Translations under genes and position numbers: made by a program
Notes under the pieces: model-generated
Databases searched by the model: none
Told to the model about the DNA's origin: nothing
What the model saw: only the letters and a program-made list of their open reading frames with translations
Shown here: piece after piece, positions 28,441 through 40,330 of the stretch
Position numbering within the stretch: the first letter of the stretch is position 1
Layout: each line of letters begins with the position of its first letter
Assembly: GCA_033065855.1 (NCBI GenBank)
Contig: JAVXUO010001421.1
Location: 1 to 64,000 of the forward strand
Direction of reading: 5' to 3'
Length of the DNA: 64,000 nucleotides
Source: Escallonia rubra
Taxonomy: Eukaryota > Streptophyta > Magnoliopsida > Escalloniales > Escalloniaceae

Positions 28441-29945
28441 CTGTGTATTGTTAGGGGAAACCCTAGTAGTGTTTGAAAATTTGTAAGGTTAGGGTAGTAG
28501 TTAAGTTAGCGATTTGATTTATGAATAAGAATGGTGCTGTGAGGAATGACTGGTGTTAAGTCTAAAAGTTTAGTTTAACAGTACGATAAGAAATTTGGAA
28601 TTCTACCTTGTCATCCCGTTCAAAAGTTGTTTTGTACATTGAATTCAATTGTGACTTAATTGAATGTTAATATGCTCTGAGACGTCAGAGAAGATGTCAT
28701 TCATACTGAGCCCTCTTATCCCTTTTCTAGGATAGGATATTTATCTATTTCTTTCGATTCTATTTAGACTTAATGGGATAGTATCTGGCCCATTAGCCAT
28801 GGGAAAACTACGAATTCCATTAAGGACCAGTAACTCTTCCTGATTGTAATTGTTTCGAGTCATTGGGTTGACTTTGCTTCGTCAGACCTATACCATTGTT
28901 TCTGTACTCGTCGCTTTTCTGGAATATCGCATATTTGTATTGAGAATCTTGAGAGCCAATATGTATGGTTTTGTTTATAAAATTTTGCGTTTTGATCGTC
29001 CGGTTGTGATTATTGTTAACATTTGGTCCCTAAATGTCTAATTGAGATCATTGTTTGTTGTGATTAATGTTGAATGTTTTGTTGTATCATTACCACTAGT
29101 TATTTGTGATTGGTGTTTGTTTAAATGTTCCAAAATGGTAACATGTTATAATCGCTGCTTGTAACTAATCTGGTTATCAGAATTTCGTTGTGCTCTGTTC
29201 TCAAATGATTTTGAAACTGACAATATGTTATGCACGTGTATTTTGACCTAATATTAGGATCTACATGGCTTCATTTACCCTGATATGAGATTAGGTAGAT
29301 TTTAAGCCTCAGATAATCTGTGAATGAGAGTAGACTCTGAGAATGTGGATTAGATTTGGACAATCTATTTGATGTTTTGATATAAGGTTGAGATTTTGGT
29401 CAAACACGCAATAGTAGACCCCATGTTACATGCTTTTAGAACCGAAAGATTTTACATGTTTAATCAGAACAGATGATCGAAGGATAAGACTATAGATCTT
29501 TGGTAAGTGATGTGATTGTGAATTATAAGTGACGTGACAACTTAGGGCCTTAAACTCTAGTGAAAGTGCAATACGTCGGTATGCAGAATCATATTTTGCG
29601 TTATGTGAAGGATAACAAGTATCGGAGTACGCAGCGAACCGTGATGGTTACAGTTTCTCTGTCATTTGTGATCTGTAACTGCTTATAGCAATTGGTTATC
29701 CACATTAGCTTTGTGGAGTGCTAGTCATACGTGACTATTGCTTAGTATTTTAGTGCACCTTGAGCTTAAACTTAAGCTTACCATCAGTATGTAAATTGTG
29801 CAAATAATAGTCTCTGATATAGTATCAGTATAATACAGTGGAAACTTGTTCTATTAGAGATCGATTTAATTTGTTTTAAATACATTAAATTTTGAACGGC
29901 GTGGATTTAGTTCATTGTGTTTCATAATACATTTGTGAAGTTATG
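28441..29945 (+). other. Non-coding internal region without RT or integrase
   Basis: About 1.5 kb of AT-rich sequence between the protease relic and the duplicated 3' end. No motif such as YxDD, HHCC or DD35E is readable on either strand. The element therefore resembles gag-only (TR-GAG or LARD-like) non-autonomous retrotransposons. Confidence 0.6.
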
Positions 29946-30170
29946 AAATAGTTAGAATGAAATGATTGTCTGTCAGGGGTTCAGTTTAGCATTACAATTT
30001 GGAATTAATTAGTCGCATTCGAGTATTCGTGAGACAAGAATTTGGGTGCGAAAATTCGAGATAGCTCAGCTACCATGTGGAAGTTATCAGAGTGACGCAA
30101 CGGAAGCGTAGTGCCTAGACCTTATAAGTGATAAGTAATCCGAGATCAAATTTCAAGGACGAAATTTTTA

Positions 30171-30184
30171 TAAGGAGAGGAGAA
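30171..30184 (+). other. Polypurine tract
   Basis: AAGGAGAGGAGAA immediately before the 3' LTR, where plus-strand DNA synthesis would be primed. Confidence 0.7.
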
Positions 30185-33100
30185 CGTAATATCCTGAACT
30201 TCGAAAGTTGTTTAAAATAATCATCCGTAACTCGAAAAATAAACGGACGATAATTTTGGGCCATGCTCGGGTATTAGTAGTGCATGTAAGCTTAAAATAA
30301 CTTTTGGGGGCAAAAATACAATTTTGAGAACTTTTGGGGTCATTTTGTAATGTTGGAAACTTTGAGGGGCTATTTTGCAATTTTAAAATTTTGGTGGGAT
30401 AGGTGTCAAAGGGTTAGAAAATTCTCTTTCAAGAGGTGCCACCTCCTACTTTTAAAAGTGTGACTAATAGGATTTAATTATAAACTAATGTTTATCTTAT
30501 AGTTTTAGAAAAATTAAACAAAAGAAAAAGGAAACCAAAAAGAAGTTGGGAAGGAGGAAAAAAAATTAGGAGAGAAACAGTAACCAGAAGTACAAAACAG
30601 AGCAGGGAGGAAGGCAAGAAAAGCAGAGAAGAAACAGGGGAGAAAGAGAGGAATTCGGGCAAGGGGAAAGGAGAGAGGAAAAAGGGGATTGGGAAGAACC
30701 TCCAAGGGTAATATTTTCCCTTTAGTGTGTGTTTCAATAGGCGTTACTATATGTGTGTTCGTGCTACTGTGTGTATATGTGTGAGTATGTGTGTGATTTT
30801 GTGTATAAAGTTGGATGTAACGTCTATCAGTGTGTGTAAACAAGTGTTTGTGTGTGTGTTGTGTTCTAATTAGTGAGTTTGTGTGTGTGTGTGTGTGTGT
30901 TTCAGGTGTGGATTAGGTGTGTGTAATTGTGAATATAAGAGTGTTAATGTGTGTTTTAGGGTAGTAATGTGTCTTTAAGAGTTGTGATGTGTGTTTAGGT
31001 GTGCAATAGTGGATATGTGTGCGTTGGAATGTGTGTTTCAGCTGTGATGTGAGGTAGAAGACACGTGTGTGTAATTAAGGTTAGTGTGTGTTTCAATCTA
31101 AATAGTAAGTGTTATTGTCGCTAAAGGTAAAAAATTAACTAGGCAATTTAATCCGAATTTTTATAGATAGTTAAGATCATAATTGGAAAAACTTCAAAAC
31201 AGCAACCCCCATTATTTTTACGAGACGCACGTCCTTGAATTTCTTTGGGAATTTTCAGTGTCCGCAAAGGATGCTAAATTAGGATATAGAATAGAAAGAA
31301 TTGTCAATATTTAGCATAGCAAACCAAGTCCTTTTAATTTTAAATTTTTTGAAAAACCTTATTTTACTGATATGTTTCGGTACCTAGAATTTTGTGTCAT
31401 TCAGAGGTTGATAGGTATTTTTAGCAGAATCAGCTTCTGAGCTCTCGGTTTGGACAACAGTTCGTGATTTTCGGGCGAAATTTTTTTAAAATATGTTTTA
31501 GCCCAAAAATGATTTCATGATGCTTAATATAGGGTTTTAACGTATTTTTGGGATTTTTTTGGTGTCAGGAACACTGGGGGTATTTTTGTAATTTGCCACC
31601 CATACGAGGTATTTTGTTAATTTTACCTATAGAAGGTATTTTTTAGTAAATTCACAGGTGGTAAAGATATTTTAGTGATTTTATTTGCGAAAAGGTTGCT
31701 TTGGTGATTTAAATGTGAGAGGGGTATTTTGGTAATTTTTACCTCTAAAAGGTAGTTTTGATTAAATTCACATACAGTAAGGTTACTTTAGTGATATTAC
31801 TTATGGGAGGGCGGCTTTGATGATTTAGATATGAGACGGGTGTTTTTCATAATTTTACACCTAAGGAGCATTTTAGTAATTTTACATACCCGGTAAAGGG
31901 GGTTCATTTTGGGAGTATGCGTGTGTCCGTATTGAGTTAATAATATCGTACTGTAGGCTGTGTTCTGATGATTTGAATATTTTATTTAGGTTAAAGCTAA
32001 AAACTTCTTATTAAGATAATTTAGCTGCGGATCCATGTAAAGGTTTCTATTTGAACCCCGGGTAAGGATTTCTATCTGAACCCTTATTTCGATAACTCGT
32101 ACTCGTAAGTATTCTTTCAATTTATGTATGGCTATTGTTGAACACTGAATTGTATATTGATATCAGCATGTTGTCACCAAGGGAACCCAACATTGAGCAT
32201 GCGCCGGTTTATTTGAAATCTTATCGATGCTCGCTTGTTATTGTATGTTGAGCAAATTTGATAATTATTGCGCTCTTCTTCAGAATTGTTATGCTTAAAT
32301 CCGATAACTGTTCGCAATCTTTCTTGCTATTTTTTGTAGTTACTATGGACTTTGAGTGATGAATTATATCAGTATGCTTAATTGTTATTGATACCTTAAT
32401 TGTTCTGGTCATGTATATTCAGCCTGGTGCTCACTTTATTGCATGTTAAGCAGTGAATTTCTTGTTGATTTTGTGACCGTTGTTTCTGTGTTGACATGTG
32501 AATATGTTTCGGGGGAGGCATTATAAGGCTGATTTGTTACTGCTTTCTATTGGGAAGCAGTCTAGTTCCTTAAATAATGAAGAGGGCTAGTTATTTTTGT
32601 ACGTCATGCATGTGTACATCTGCGCATTACATGAATGGCATTGCATCTGCCCATGATCAATATCGTTAAATTTGTTTACATTGCATCTTACAATGATTAT
32701 TTTGGAAAGTGATGTTCAAGTCAAGGTATTGTTACCTGATTGAAGGCGATTAAGTTAAAACTCTTTCCCATATTGTGATCAAACTGTTGTGTTTGTACGA
32801 AACCCTTACCCTATTGCCCTTGAAGTATCTGTGTTCATTTTGAAACCCTTTGGAAAACCATCTTTAATTTGTATTTTTTAAATGATGGCTTTGAAAATGA
32901 TCTTTAAATGATCGTTTTGATATATGGTTACAACTATTAATGTTTGTTTCAGAAAGTGAGATGATTGCTAATGTTGTTTTGGTGTCTGTTTATGAATGTT
33001 TTTGGCCGTTTTTGGTATTTGCTTATGACTGATTATGGTGGTTTTGGAATTACAAAACTGTTCATGATGCGTTGAAATGTTTTGAGAAATATTCCTCGGT

Positions 33101-33522
33101 TGAACTCTCGAGTCATCTTATAGTTCTTTTGATTGTTTCTTGAACGACCTTACCGAGCTCTTAGAAGCTCAACCTTCGTTTGATTCCTTTTTTGCAGGTA
33201 ATGATCAGCTGTAGCATGCTCGGGAATGGGTTAGAGTCTGTGTGAGATTCTGGTGAGCCCATCACTACTGTATAGTAAGACCCCTGCGTGGGTCGGTACT
33301 GTCAATTCTTGCTATAAGATCTTGATTTGTAAAGAACCTAGATTTTAATAGTTTAAGGTTAAACAGTTTGAAATCTTGTATTTGGAAGAATGTGAGTCAA
33401 CATCGAATTAGATGCTTTGAAGTATGTGTTAGTAAATAGGATTTGACAGGTTCGATGTGATGTGGTAGGTTAACATTCCCAGAGTTCGGGGTGATGGAGC
33501 TCCAAATTTTCAAGATGTTACA
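30185..33522 (+). repeat. 3' LTR (3.34 kb) of the large-LTR retrotransposon
   Basis: Starts CGTAATATCCTGAAC (an altered TG) and ends GATGTTACA. Same landmarks as the 5' LTR: GT-rich tract at 30720-31100, the GGTATTTTGGTAATTTT repeats at 31570-31890, and the GCGTGGGTCGGTACTGTC block near the end. The sequence after it is the 3' region of the minus-strand Copia element. Confidence 0.88.
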
Positions 33523-34050
33523 ATGTGTGTAAATCAAAATAATAAAATTTAATGACTATCAACAAAATCAATAATTTGAAAAGAAAAACAACCAAAGCTT
33601 GCTATAAGCATATGAGATAATGCTCAAGCATGTAAAGTGCAATTAGCATGTTAGAACGTAAGATATATAACAACTTAGGTCAGATAGGTAAATACATGCC
33701 AAGTTCTCTTCTAAGAGCAGTAAATCTTTTTGAATCCAACGGTTTAGTGAAGATATCCGCTAATTGCTGATTTGTTGTCGACAAAATCTAGAACAATATC
33801 ATATTTTTGCACATGATCAGGGATAAAATGATGTTTAATTTCTACGTGCTTAGTCCATGAATGTTGGATGGGATTTTTGCTCAAGTCGATGGCACTAGAG
33901 TTATCGCATAAGATAGGGATGCGATCATACTTGATTCCATAATCCAATAGGGTTTGCTTCATCCAAAGAATTTGTGCACAATAAGCACCAACCGCCACGT
34001 ATTCGGCTTTGGTGGTAGAGAGTGCAACCGGAATTTTTTTTTTGGAACTC
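33523..34050 (-). pseudogene. Copia RNase H domain and 3' end
   Basis: Minus strand: AVGAYCAQILWMKQTLLDYG, ILCDNSSAIDLSKNPIQHS, TKHVEIKHHFIPDHVQK, and a frame change before the C-terminal FTALRRELGMY, which ends near 33680. These are the standard RNase H motifs of Copia polyproteins (CDN with catalytic Asp, IDLSKNP). About 160 bp of 3' UTR follows before the Gypsy-type LTR. The Copia 3' LTR is not found, so this end is truncated or displaced. Confidence 0.88.
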
Positions 34051-34069
34051 CAAGAAACAAGTGAGTGTC

Positions 34070-35110
34070 CTAGGAATTGGCAACCTCCACTAGTGCTTTT
34101 CTGCTCAATTTTGCAATCGGCGTAGTCGGTGTTAGGGTAACAACTTGTTCAAAAAAAGACTTGTTCCTAGGATACCATAACCCTAAGTAGTGAGTGCCTT
34201 GAAGATATCTAGGGATTCTCTTAACGGCTACCAAATGAGATTCCTTAGGACAAGCTTGAAATCTAGCACATAGAAAAACACTAAACATTATATCGGGTCT
34301 ACCTGCGAGAAGGTAAAGGAGTGAGCCGATCATACCTTGATAGCGCTTAATATCAACATCCTTACCCTTTTCATCTTTATCAAGCTTTAATGATGAGCTC
34401 ATTGGAGTGTCAAATGCATTTGAACCTTCCATGTCAAATCTCTTGAGTAGCTCTTTCGTGTATTTGACTTGGTTGATAAAGATTTCATCCTTGCTTTGTT
34501 TGGTTTGCATTCCAAGGAAGAAATTAAGTTCTCCCATAATGCTTATTTCAAAATCCTTACTCATACAAGAGGCGAATCTTCGCATAAGGATCTGTTAGTA
34601 GCACCGAATATAATATCATCAACATAAATTTGCACCAACAATAAGTCCTTACCATTAGATTTTATAAAAAGTGTGGTGTCAAGTTTTCCTCTTGAAATTT
34701 TTTTTTCTAAAAGAACATTGCTTAGCTTTTCATACCAAACTCTAGGAGCTTGTTTTAAACCATAAAGAGCTTTGTTAAGCTTGAAAACATGGTTTGGATA
34801 TTTTTCATGTTCAAAACAGGAGGTTGAGCCACATATACTTCCTCCGAAATAAAATCATTTAGAAAAGCACTCTTGACATCCATTTGATAGAGCTTAAAAT
34901 ATTTATAACAAGCAAAAGCTAATAACATTCTAATAGATTCAAGTCTAGCTACCGGTGCATAAGTCTCATAAAAAACAATTCCTTCCTCTTGGTTATAGCC
35001 AATAATCTACCCTTATTTCTAACCACGATTCCGGATTCATCAAGTTTGTTTCTGAATATCCATTTTGTGCCTATAATCCTATAGTCTTGAGGTTTAAGCA
35101 CAAGAAAATT
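34070..35110 (-). pseudogene. Copia reverse transcriptase, decayed
   Basis: Minus strand, C-terminal part intact as 171 residues: GELNFFLGMQTKQSKDEIFI, YQGMIGSLLYLLAGRPDIMF and KRIPRYLQGTHYLGLWYP. The catalytic YVDD box with IYVDDIIFGA lies just upstream (about 34628-34600) in another frame. Earlier parts (PPG..., LDVKSAFL region, 34800-35100) carry stops and shifts. This is the RVT_2 family. It cannot give a working enzyme. Confidence 0.9.
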
Positions 35111-35289
35111 GAACGAGCTCATCTTACATCACAAGCATCCAAGATTCGTGATATAGATCTTCAAAGAAGTTTTTGGGTATTTCAATTTGAGAAAGAAAAG
35201 CTAAATTAACATGTTATTGGAGAGAGTGTCGAGTTCTTACCCCACTCGAAGGATTACCTAAGATTTGATTGCTTGGATGTTCTTTCTCG

Positions 35290-35515
35290 TAAGTCTAATC
35301 TTTTGGTAAGGCTTGACAGTTGTCCGATTTTGAAGCATCATTTCTTGCTTCCTTATCTTCCCCTAGAAAAATTGATTGTTGCTCCCCTAGAACAATTTCT
35401 TTGGGGTTGTCTTTTGATGTTTCACTTATGTCCAAAGTTCTCATGTCAGTGTCCATATCATCTACATTAACAATGTTAGTCCTTCGAAGAAAAGGATTAG
35501 TCTCGTCAAAAGTAC
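35290..35515 (-). pseudogene. Copia integrase-RT linker
   Basis: Minus strand frame with FDETNPFLRRTNIVNVDDMD followed by an acidic Ser-rich linker, typical of the hinge between integrase and reverse transcriptase. The Stowaway MITE lies directly upstream and its inverted repeat is read as the first codons of this frame. Confidence 0.75.
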
Positions 35516-35867
35516 TCATTCTGTCCCTGAAAGTTTGATCTTGTTGACTTTGCACGCATATTAAGGATTTAGGTTATATATTGTGTATTTTTTTTTCTAT
35601 TTTACCCTTTAGAGAGAGGGAGGAAGAGAGTGGGCTAGGAGAGAGAAAATTGGTTGGTAGAGTGTTAAATGCGGAGAGAAAAATAGAATAAAAAAGTGTA
35701 AAGTGGTGGGCAAGGAGAGAGAAAATGAGTTGGTAGAGACTTAAATGCGGAGATAGAAATAGAATTAAAAATTTATAAAAAGAGTAAATATGTAAAAATA
35801 CCTACAGAATCTTTCTTAATTTGGAAGTGATCAATTTTTGTGGGACGGCCAAAAAAGAGAATCAGAG
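35516..35867. mobile_element. Stowaway MITE inside the Copia coding region
   Basis: A relative of the MITE at 623-993, present for its full interior (TATTAAGGATTTAGGTTATA ... AATTTGGAAGTGATCA ... GGGACGGCC). The left end CTCATTCTGTCCCTG is a diverged inverted repeat preceded by TA (35514-35515). The right end is shortened but still followed by TA (35868-35869). Across the insertion the flanking Copia codons join in frame once one TA is discounted, so it entered a previously intact reading frame. Confidence 0.85.
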
Positions 35868-35869
35868 TA

Positions 35870-36852
35870 ACATTTATGGATCCTTCTACAACCAAAGTAC
35901 TTTTATTATAAACTCTATGTGTCATACTATTACCAGAGTAACCAAGAAAAGTTCCCTCACTGGTTTTGGAGTCAAATTTGCTAAGGTTCTTTCTAGTATT
36001 CAAAATAAAGCATTTGCATCCAAAGACTCTAAAAAAGCTCTCCTTATGTTTTTTTATCATAAAAAAGCTCATAAGGGATTTTTAACAAAAAAATTCGCAA
36101 GATAACTCTATTAAGAACACAACATGCACAATTGACCGCCTCCGCCCACAAGTACTTAGGTAATCCATATTCATTAAGCATTGTTCTTGCCGCTTCTTGC
36201 AATGACCTATTCTTTCTTTTGGTAACACCATTTTGTTGAAGAGTTTCAGGAGCCGAAAAATTATGTGATATACCAATGTCATGACACAAAGCTCCTATTT
36301 TTGAATTTTTAAATTCTCTACCATGATCACTTCGAATATAGGTTATCAAATATTGTTTTTAATTTAGAACACGTTTTGTAAATGAAGTGAACATGTTTTG
36401 TAAATGATTTACCACCAAGACTAATAATAGGGATTGGTCCAAACAAATCCATATAAAGTAAGTGCAAAGGTCTAGAAGTAGATACCATTTGACAAACATC
36501 ACATACTTTGTCTTTCTCAAACTTAATCTTTGGGAGTCTCCTCACAAGTTCTTTGCTTGAGATATCCTTCAAATGCTACATATGTATGTGTCCAAGTCTT
36601 CGATGTCAAAGCCAAGATGTCTCACTAATAACACTAAGACACTTAACATCTTGATTAGCCAAATCATTTAATTGTACGGAGTAAACATTATTATCTCTAC
36701 GTCCTACCAAGATTGTTTCATTATTCTTCATGGATTGTATTGTGCAATGAGAAACCTCAAAGATTACTCTAAAGCCTTTATCACTAAATTGACTAATACT
36801 TAGCAAATTATGCTTCAAGCCTTCAACTTATAACACATTCTCAATTGAATGT
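35870..36852 (-). pseudogene. Copia integrase and GAG-pre-integrase, decayed
   Basis: Minus strand: KHNLLSISQFSDKGFRVIFE (36815 onward), KDISSKELVRRLPKIKFEKD with CDVCQM, YMDLFGPIPI (shortened), IRSDHGREF (catalytic Asp) and QQNGVTKRKNRSLQEAARTM (about 36240). Then comes FGCKCFILNTRKNLSKFDSK, GTFLGYS and YNKSTLVVEGS. In family members the QQNGVxERKNR motif carries the catalytic Glu; here it is Lys. The first zinc-binding half and the second Asp region are damaged. The CACTA element splits this part from the protease and gag. Confidence 0.88.
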
Positions 36853-37060
36853 CACTACAAGAAAACAAGAATTTTGCGACGGACTTTTAGCGACGGAAGG
36901 AATTTCGTCGCTAAAACGTCTTTCAGCGACGGATAACCCCGTTAGTAAAATGTCCGTCGTTAAAAACATTATAAGCGACGGAAAGGTACAGTCGCTAAAA
37001 ATTCCGTCGTTAAAGATATCTTTTGTCAACGGGCTTTTAGCGACGGTGTCATTCTGTCGC
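36853..37060. repeat. Left subterminal repeats of the CACTA element
   Basis: Seven or so copies of TTAGCGACGG or its complement CCGTCGCTAAA within 200 bp, often paired as short hairpins. In CACTA elements such repeats bind the TNP1-type protein. Confidence 0.9.
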
Positions 37061-37129
37061 TTAAACTCCTCTTTAAAACAAATCAAATCGAAGTTTGTAC
37101 TTCTTCCCGTTTCTCTCTCTGTCTCAAAT

Positions 37130-37345
37130 ATCTCACCCACCGGCGACTTACATCTCTGGAGACACCATCGTTCTCCCCCCGACGCCGCGCCACCTCCAGC
37201 GACATCCCCGTCCTCCCCTCGACGCGGCGCCACCTTTGGTGACAACCCCGTCCTCCGCCCGACGCAGCACTATCTCCGGCGACAAATCCGTCCTCCCCCC
37301 GACACCGCGCCACCTCCGGCGACCTTCACGGTACTGTTCACTGCT
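37130..37345. repeat. GC-rich ~53-bp tandem repeat in the CACTA leader
   Basis: About four copies of CCCCGACGCCGCGCCACCTC ... GACA.CCCCGTCCTC. They open frames on both strands, but the frames are repeat products. Position and composition suit a transposon promoter or 5'-UTR. Confidence 0.75.
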
Positions 37346-37379
37346 CACCATTTTCTTTCATCAGTGTCCTTAACAAATT

Positions 37380-37920
37380 GCACTTAATTGTTAGTAGAAA
37401 AATCACAATTTATACAAATGCATGCCCATTTTGTTTAGTTAGTTTAATTGTTTGCTTCATAGAGTTTCTTAAAATTTTAGCAGTTACAATGTTGTTGTTA
37501 TATAAACTTACTCCACCATGCTGTTATAATTATAAGATCCCTTAGAAAACAGAATAAATTCATATGGCAAATATCATATCGCAGCTCTATTAGCCACTAG
37601 AGATAACATATTTTAGCAATAATGAGCCCTCACTGTCACATTGAAGTTGTTATCCCTAAGAGTGTGGAATCTACTGCTAGCACTAGGCCTAGAGAAGATT
37701 GAAATTGGTTATGGAGATACATCTTAGCAAGATGGTGACAAACTGGCATTTCAATAGTAACCCCGAGGAATGTACCAAGAGTCCATATCAGAAAGTAGTG
37801 TAGGATATGTGGTACCGGATTTTTTTGGATCGTCGGATTGATTTGATTAAACCCGGCCTAGGGTGGTACCTGTGCAAGCACGGGTGTATTTCGGATTAGC
37901 GTTAGATGCGATGCGAGCAT
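37380..37920. other. Non-coding CACTA interior
   Basis: AT-rich sequence without a convincing frame or repeat between the leader repeat and the CCCTAAA block. Confidence 0.4.
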
Positions 37921-37924
37921 TGAA

Positions 37925-38930
37925 TACTATATGGTAACCCCTAATTGAACCCTAAATTGAATGCCCTAATCCAATCGAAACCTAAATTGAACTCATTGAA
38001 CCCCCTAATTGAACCCTAAATTGAATGTCCCAATTTAACTGAACCCTAAATTGAACTAATAGAACCCCTTAATTGAACCCTAAATTGAAGTAATTAAACC
38101 CTAATTAAACCCTAAATTGAATGCCCTAATCGAATCGAACCCTAAATTAAACTAATTGAACCCCTAATTGAATGCCCTAATCCAATCGAACCCTAAATTG
38201 AACTTATTGAACCCCCTAATTGAACCCTAAATTGAATGCCCCAATTCAACCGACCCCTAAATTGAACTAATTGAACCATAATTGAACCCTAAATAGAAGT
38301 AATTGAACCATAATTAAACTCTAAATTGAATGGCCTAATCGAATTGAACCCTAAATTAAACTAATTGAACTCCTAATTGAACCCTAAATTGAATGCCCTA
38401 ATTCAATCGAACCCTAAATTAAACTAATTAAACCCCCTAATTGAACCCTAAATTGAATGTCCCAATTCAACTGAACCCTAAATTGAACTAATAGAACTCC
38501 CAAATTGAACCCTAAATTGAAGTAATTGAACCCTAAATTGAATGCCTTAATTGAATCGAACCCTAAATTAAACTAATTGAACCCTAAATTAAATGCCTTA
38601 ATCCAACCGAACACTAAATTGAACTTATTGAATCCCCTAATTGAACCCTAAATTGAAGTAATTGAACCCTAAATTGAATGCCCTAATCGAATCAAACCCT
38701 AAATTAAACTAATTGAACCCTAAATTGAATGCTCTAATCCAATCGAACCCTAAATTGAACTAATTGAACCCCCTAATTGAACCCTAAATTGAATGCCCCA
38801 ATTCAACCGAAGACTAAATTGAACTAATAGAACCCCATAATTGAACCCTAAATTGAAGTAATTGAATCCTAATTAAATGCCCTAATCGAATCGAACCCTA
38901 AATTGAAATAATTCAAGCGCATTGGATACG
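37925..38930. repeat. Tandem array rich in GAACCCTAAATTGAA
   Basis: About 1 kb of degenerate units of roughly 60-70 bp combining AATTGAACCCTAAATTGAA with TGCCCTAATCGAATC. The CCCTAAA inside each unit equals one plant telomere repeat, but copies are not contiguous telomere units; they are spaced by ATTGAA text. Confidence 0.88.
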
Positions 38931-38934
38931 TGCA

Positions 38935-39380
38935 TTTTGAACAATTTTTTCCCATTTGAACATTGATCATTTCTTTGATAATTTTAGGTTGTTAATTGTG
39001 CATTTGAGAATTGTGATTATTGAATGATGATTTTAGGTTCTTAATTGATGATTTTAGGTTATTAACTGTGCATTTGAAGTAATTGAGATTATTAATTGAT
39101 GATTTTAGGTTGTTAATTAATGATTTTAAATTGTTAATTGTTAATTGTGCATTGGGCATGTGAGATATTGAGATTGTTGACGGAGGAGGGGAGCCAATTG
39201 GATTGAATGTGTGATTTTTATTGCATTGAGCATTTGAGAATTGAGCATTGAGAATTGAGATTGTTGACGGAGGATGGGACCCAATTGAATTGAATGTGTG
39301 ATTTTTATTAATTTTTATTGCATTGAGCATTTGAGAATTGAGAATTGAGATTGTTGACGGAGGATAGGACCCAATTGGAT
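38935..39380. repeat. GATTTTAGGTTGTTAATT and GAGATTGTTGACGGAGGA repeats
   Basis: Short direct repeats (TTAATTGATGATTTTAGGTT about five times, then GCATTGAGCATTTGAGAATT and GACGGAGGAxGGGACCCAAT three times). The minus-strand 153-residue frame here is a product of the repeats. Confidence 0.8.
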
Positions 39381-39384
39381 TGAG

Positions 39385-40330
39385 ATCCCCGTTAGATAGC
39401 ACGGACACGAACACGGACACCGCGTCCAATCGACCCTGACACCGAAACAACATATTTTGGCTTTATACTTGTGGACACCTCTTCAATAGGTGTCCGGCAC
39501 CTTTATAATGGGTGTCCGACACGATGTCCGGAAATTAAAAAATAAATCAATGTCTTCGAACACCGCTGAGAGGTGTCGGACACGTGTCCGGAGGTGTCGA
39601 TGAGGTGTCGAGGTGTCAGTAGGTCACGGACACCCCGTCTGATCGACACCGACACCGAAAAATTTCACATTTTGGCTTTATACTTGTGAAGAGGTGACCG
39701 ACACCTCTTCAAGAGTGACCGACACCTCTTCAAGAGGTGACCGACACGGTACACGGTGTACGGCATTTAAAAAATAAATCAATGTCTTCGGACGTGTCTG
39801 GAGGTGTCGGACACGTGTCGGTAGGTGTCAGACACGTGTCCGGAGGTGTCCGACACGTGTCCTGAGGTGTCCGACACGTTTTCGGATGTGTCGATGAGGT
39901 GTTGAGGTGTCGATATGTCACAGACACCGCATCCGATCAATACCGACACCGAAATGTCACATTTTGGCTTTATACTTGTGGACACCTCGACACCTGGTGT
40001 CCGGCATTTAAAAAATAAATCAATGTCTTCAGACATGTCCGGAGGTGTCGGACACGTGTCCGGAGGTGTCGAACACGTGTCTGGATGTGTCCGACACATT
40101 TCCGGATGTGTCGATGAGGTGTCGTTAGGTCACGGAAACGCGTTCGATCGACACCGACACCGAAATGTCACATTTTGGCTTTATACTAGTGGACACCTCG
40201 ACACCTGGTGTTTGACACCTTTTCAAGGGGTGACAGACACGGTGTCCAGCATTTAAAAAATAAATCAATGTCTTCGAACGTGTCCGGAGGTGTTGGACAC
40301 GTGTCGGGAGGTGTCGGACACCACTCCGCA
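39385..40330. repeat. GGTGTCGGACACGTGTCC higher-order repeats
   Basis: At least four units of about 210-290 bp, each with CATTTTGGCTTTATACTTGTG (near 39450, 39668, 39959 and 40169), a run of GGTGTCCGACACGTGTCC-like self-complementary segments, and AAAAATAAATCAATGTCTTC. The many palindromes create open frames on both strands that are not genes. Confidence 0.85.

Noticed and set aside
37083-37387. Overlapping open frames on both strands of the CACTA leader
   Set aside because: They arise from the GC-rich 53-bp tandem repeat; both strands are open because of composition.
37925-38930. True interstitial telomere
   Set aside because: CCCTAAA units are separated by ATTGAA-type spacers and never form contiguous runs, so this is a minisatellite containing the motif.
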